Assembly: GCA_029224185.1 (NCBI GenBank)
Contig: CM055197.1
Span: 23,140,862-23,204,861 of the forward strand
Reading direction: 5' to 3'
Origin: Karalla daura
Lineage: Eukaryota; Chordata; Actinopteri; Chaetodontiformes; Leiognathidae
Length of the DNA: 64,000 nucleotides
Made by a program: the position numbers and the translations under genes. The notes beneath the pieces were generated by a model that was not told where the DNA came from, did not search any database, and saw nothing but the letters and a program-made list of their open reading frames with translations. Of the stretch, positions 63,701 to 64,000 are shown one piece after another; position 1 is the stretch's first letter, and each line of letters begins with the position of its first letter.

Positions 63701-64000
63701 CATTTCCCAAAGGAATCACCCTTTGAAGTCTTCAGGAAGATCAAAGGCATCAGCGATGATGTCACACTGGCTCACCTTGTCTGACATCAATATGTCACTG
63801 TTACATTGTCAGGTGCCTTCCTCATGTAGTGAGTATTTTGATGATATCTCTGTGACTCGAATAGGAAAATAAGAAAGGACAACTTTGAAATGAAAAGTCT
63901 GCCCTGGGCAATTAGCTTGATTTTGAAATCCAAAATCAGACTTATGACAAAGGATTTACTCTTAACTTCCTTCACACAAATGGGTGAAGGAGGAACTAAA
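60720..64000. repeat. 9-monomer HOR, copy 2, cut by window end
   Basis: It repeats copy 1 at +3454 through 60720 A, 61104 A (383 bp), 61487 B, 61871 A, 62255 A, 62639 B, 63023 A and 63407 C (383 bp). The ninth monomer (the C corresponding to 60336) is absent: the next monomer, 63790, is an A matching 60720 (CTGGGCAATTAG), so this copy is eight monomers long. The A at 63790 has a unique change in the dyad, TCACTGTTACATT. The array runs off the right edge. Confidence 0.87.

Larger units (their letters stand above)
1..64000. repeat. Satellite array, 384-bp monomer, whole window
   Basis: The block ATGTCACTGTGACAT recurs every 384 bp from 195 to the end of the window, with nearly all flanking sequence repeating at the same spacing and all copies in one orientation. 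About 164 complete monomers are present: 97 before the N gap and 67 after it. The only register changes are single-base deletions giving 383-bp monomers, plus the gap. Monomers of one type differ at a few percent of positions or less by eye; type A and type B differ strongly in two blocks. The sequence is AT-rich with a purine-rich GGAGGA stretch in each monomer and an A-run near GAAAATAAAAAA. TGATCA occurs once per monomer as far as I read. No transposon, gene or unique DNA interrupts the array. The size, homogeneity and HOR structure are typical of eukaryotic heterochromatic satellites; a centromeric location is inference only. Confidence 0.98.

Noticed and set aside
1..64000. CRISPR array
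   Set aside because: The repeats are 384 bp with no unique spacers; the period and homogeneity are those of satellite DNA.

Overview
The whole 64-kb window is one uninterrupted tandem array of a satellite DNA with a 384-bp monomer. It holds about 164 complete monomers, all in the same orientation, plus partial ones at both edges and on each side of an assembly gap (100 N, 37701-37800). I found no convincing protein-coding gene, RNA gene, transposable element or non-satellite spacer. The monomer register is almost perfect: starts fall every 384 bp, apart from a few 383-bp monomers. A long homogeneous array with higher-order repeats (HORs) and a scaffold-style N gap points to a eukaryotic nuclear chromosome, probably pericentromeric, centromeric or other constitutive heterochromatin. 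I do not recognise the satellite and cannot name the species.

Monomers are counted here from the ATAT just before the 15-bp dyad centred in ATGTCACTGTGACAT. Each has a left half in one of two diverged versions (L1, L2), a right half in one of two versions (R1, R2), and a shared core of roughly 115 bp across the monomer boundary. Three combinations occur: A = L1R1, B = L2R2, C = L1R2. The reciprocal L2R1 was not seen. The switch between halves lies at a perfect short inverted repeat, and every C carries the same private R2 variants, so C looks like the product of one recombination that later spread.

Layout: 1-3648 is a left block of A and B monomers. 3649-12863, 12864-22462 and 22463-31293 are three tandem copies of a 24/25-monomer HOR (9215 bp, 9599 bp, and a third copy of 23 monomers). 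28990-34365 is two copies of a 7-monomer HOR (2688 bp) that matches a segment of the larger unit. 34366-37700 is a mixed block ending at the gap. 37801-39221 holds the most diverged monomers. 39222-43829 is three cycles of a 4-monomer HOR (1536 bp). 42294-49203 and 49204-56113 are two copies of an 18-monomer HOR (6910 bp), each containing 3-monomer (1152 bp) cycles. 56114-57265 is the start of a third copy, cut short by a chimeric monomer. 57266-60719 and 60720-64000 are two copies of a 9-monomer HOR (3454 bp), the second running off the window.

Nothing here works as a gene system. The biology is structural: repeated unequal exchange and conversion at several scales, with each monomer carrying a cluster of short inverted repeats. 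The many short open frames are periodic by-products of a monomer length divisible by three (384 = 3 x 128).
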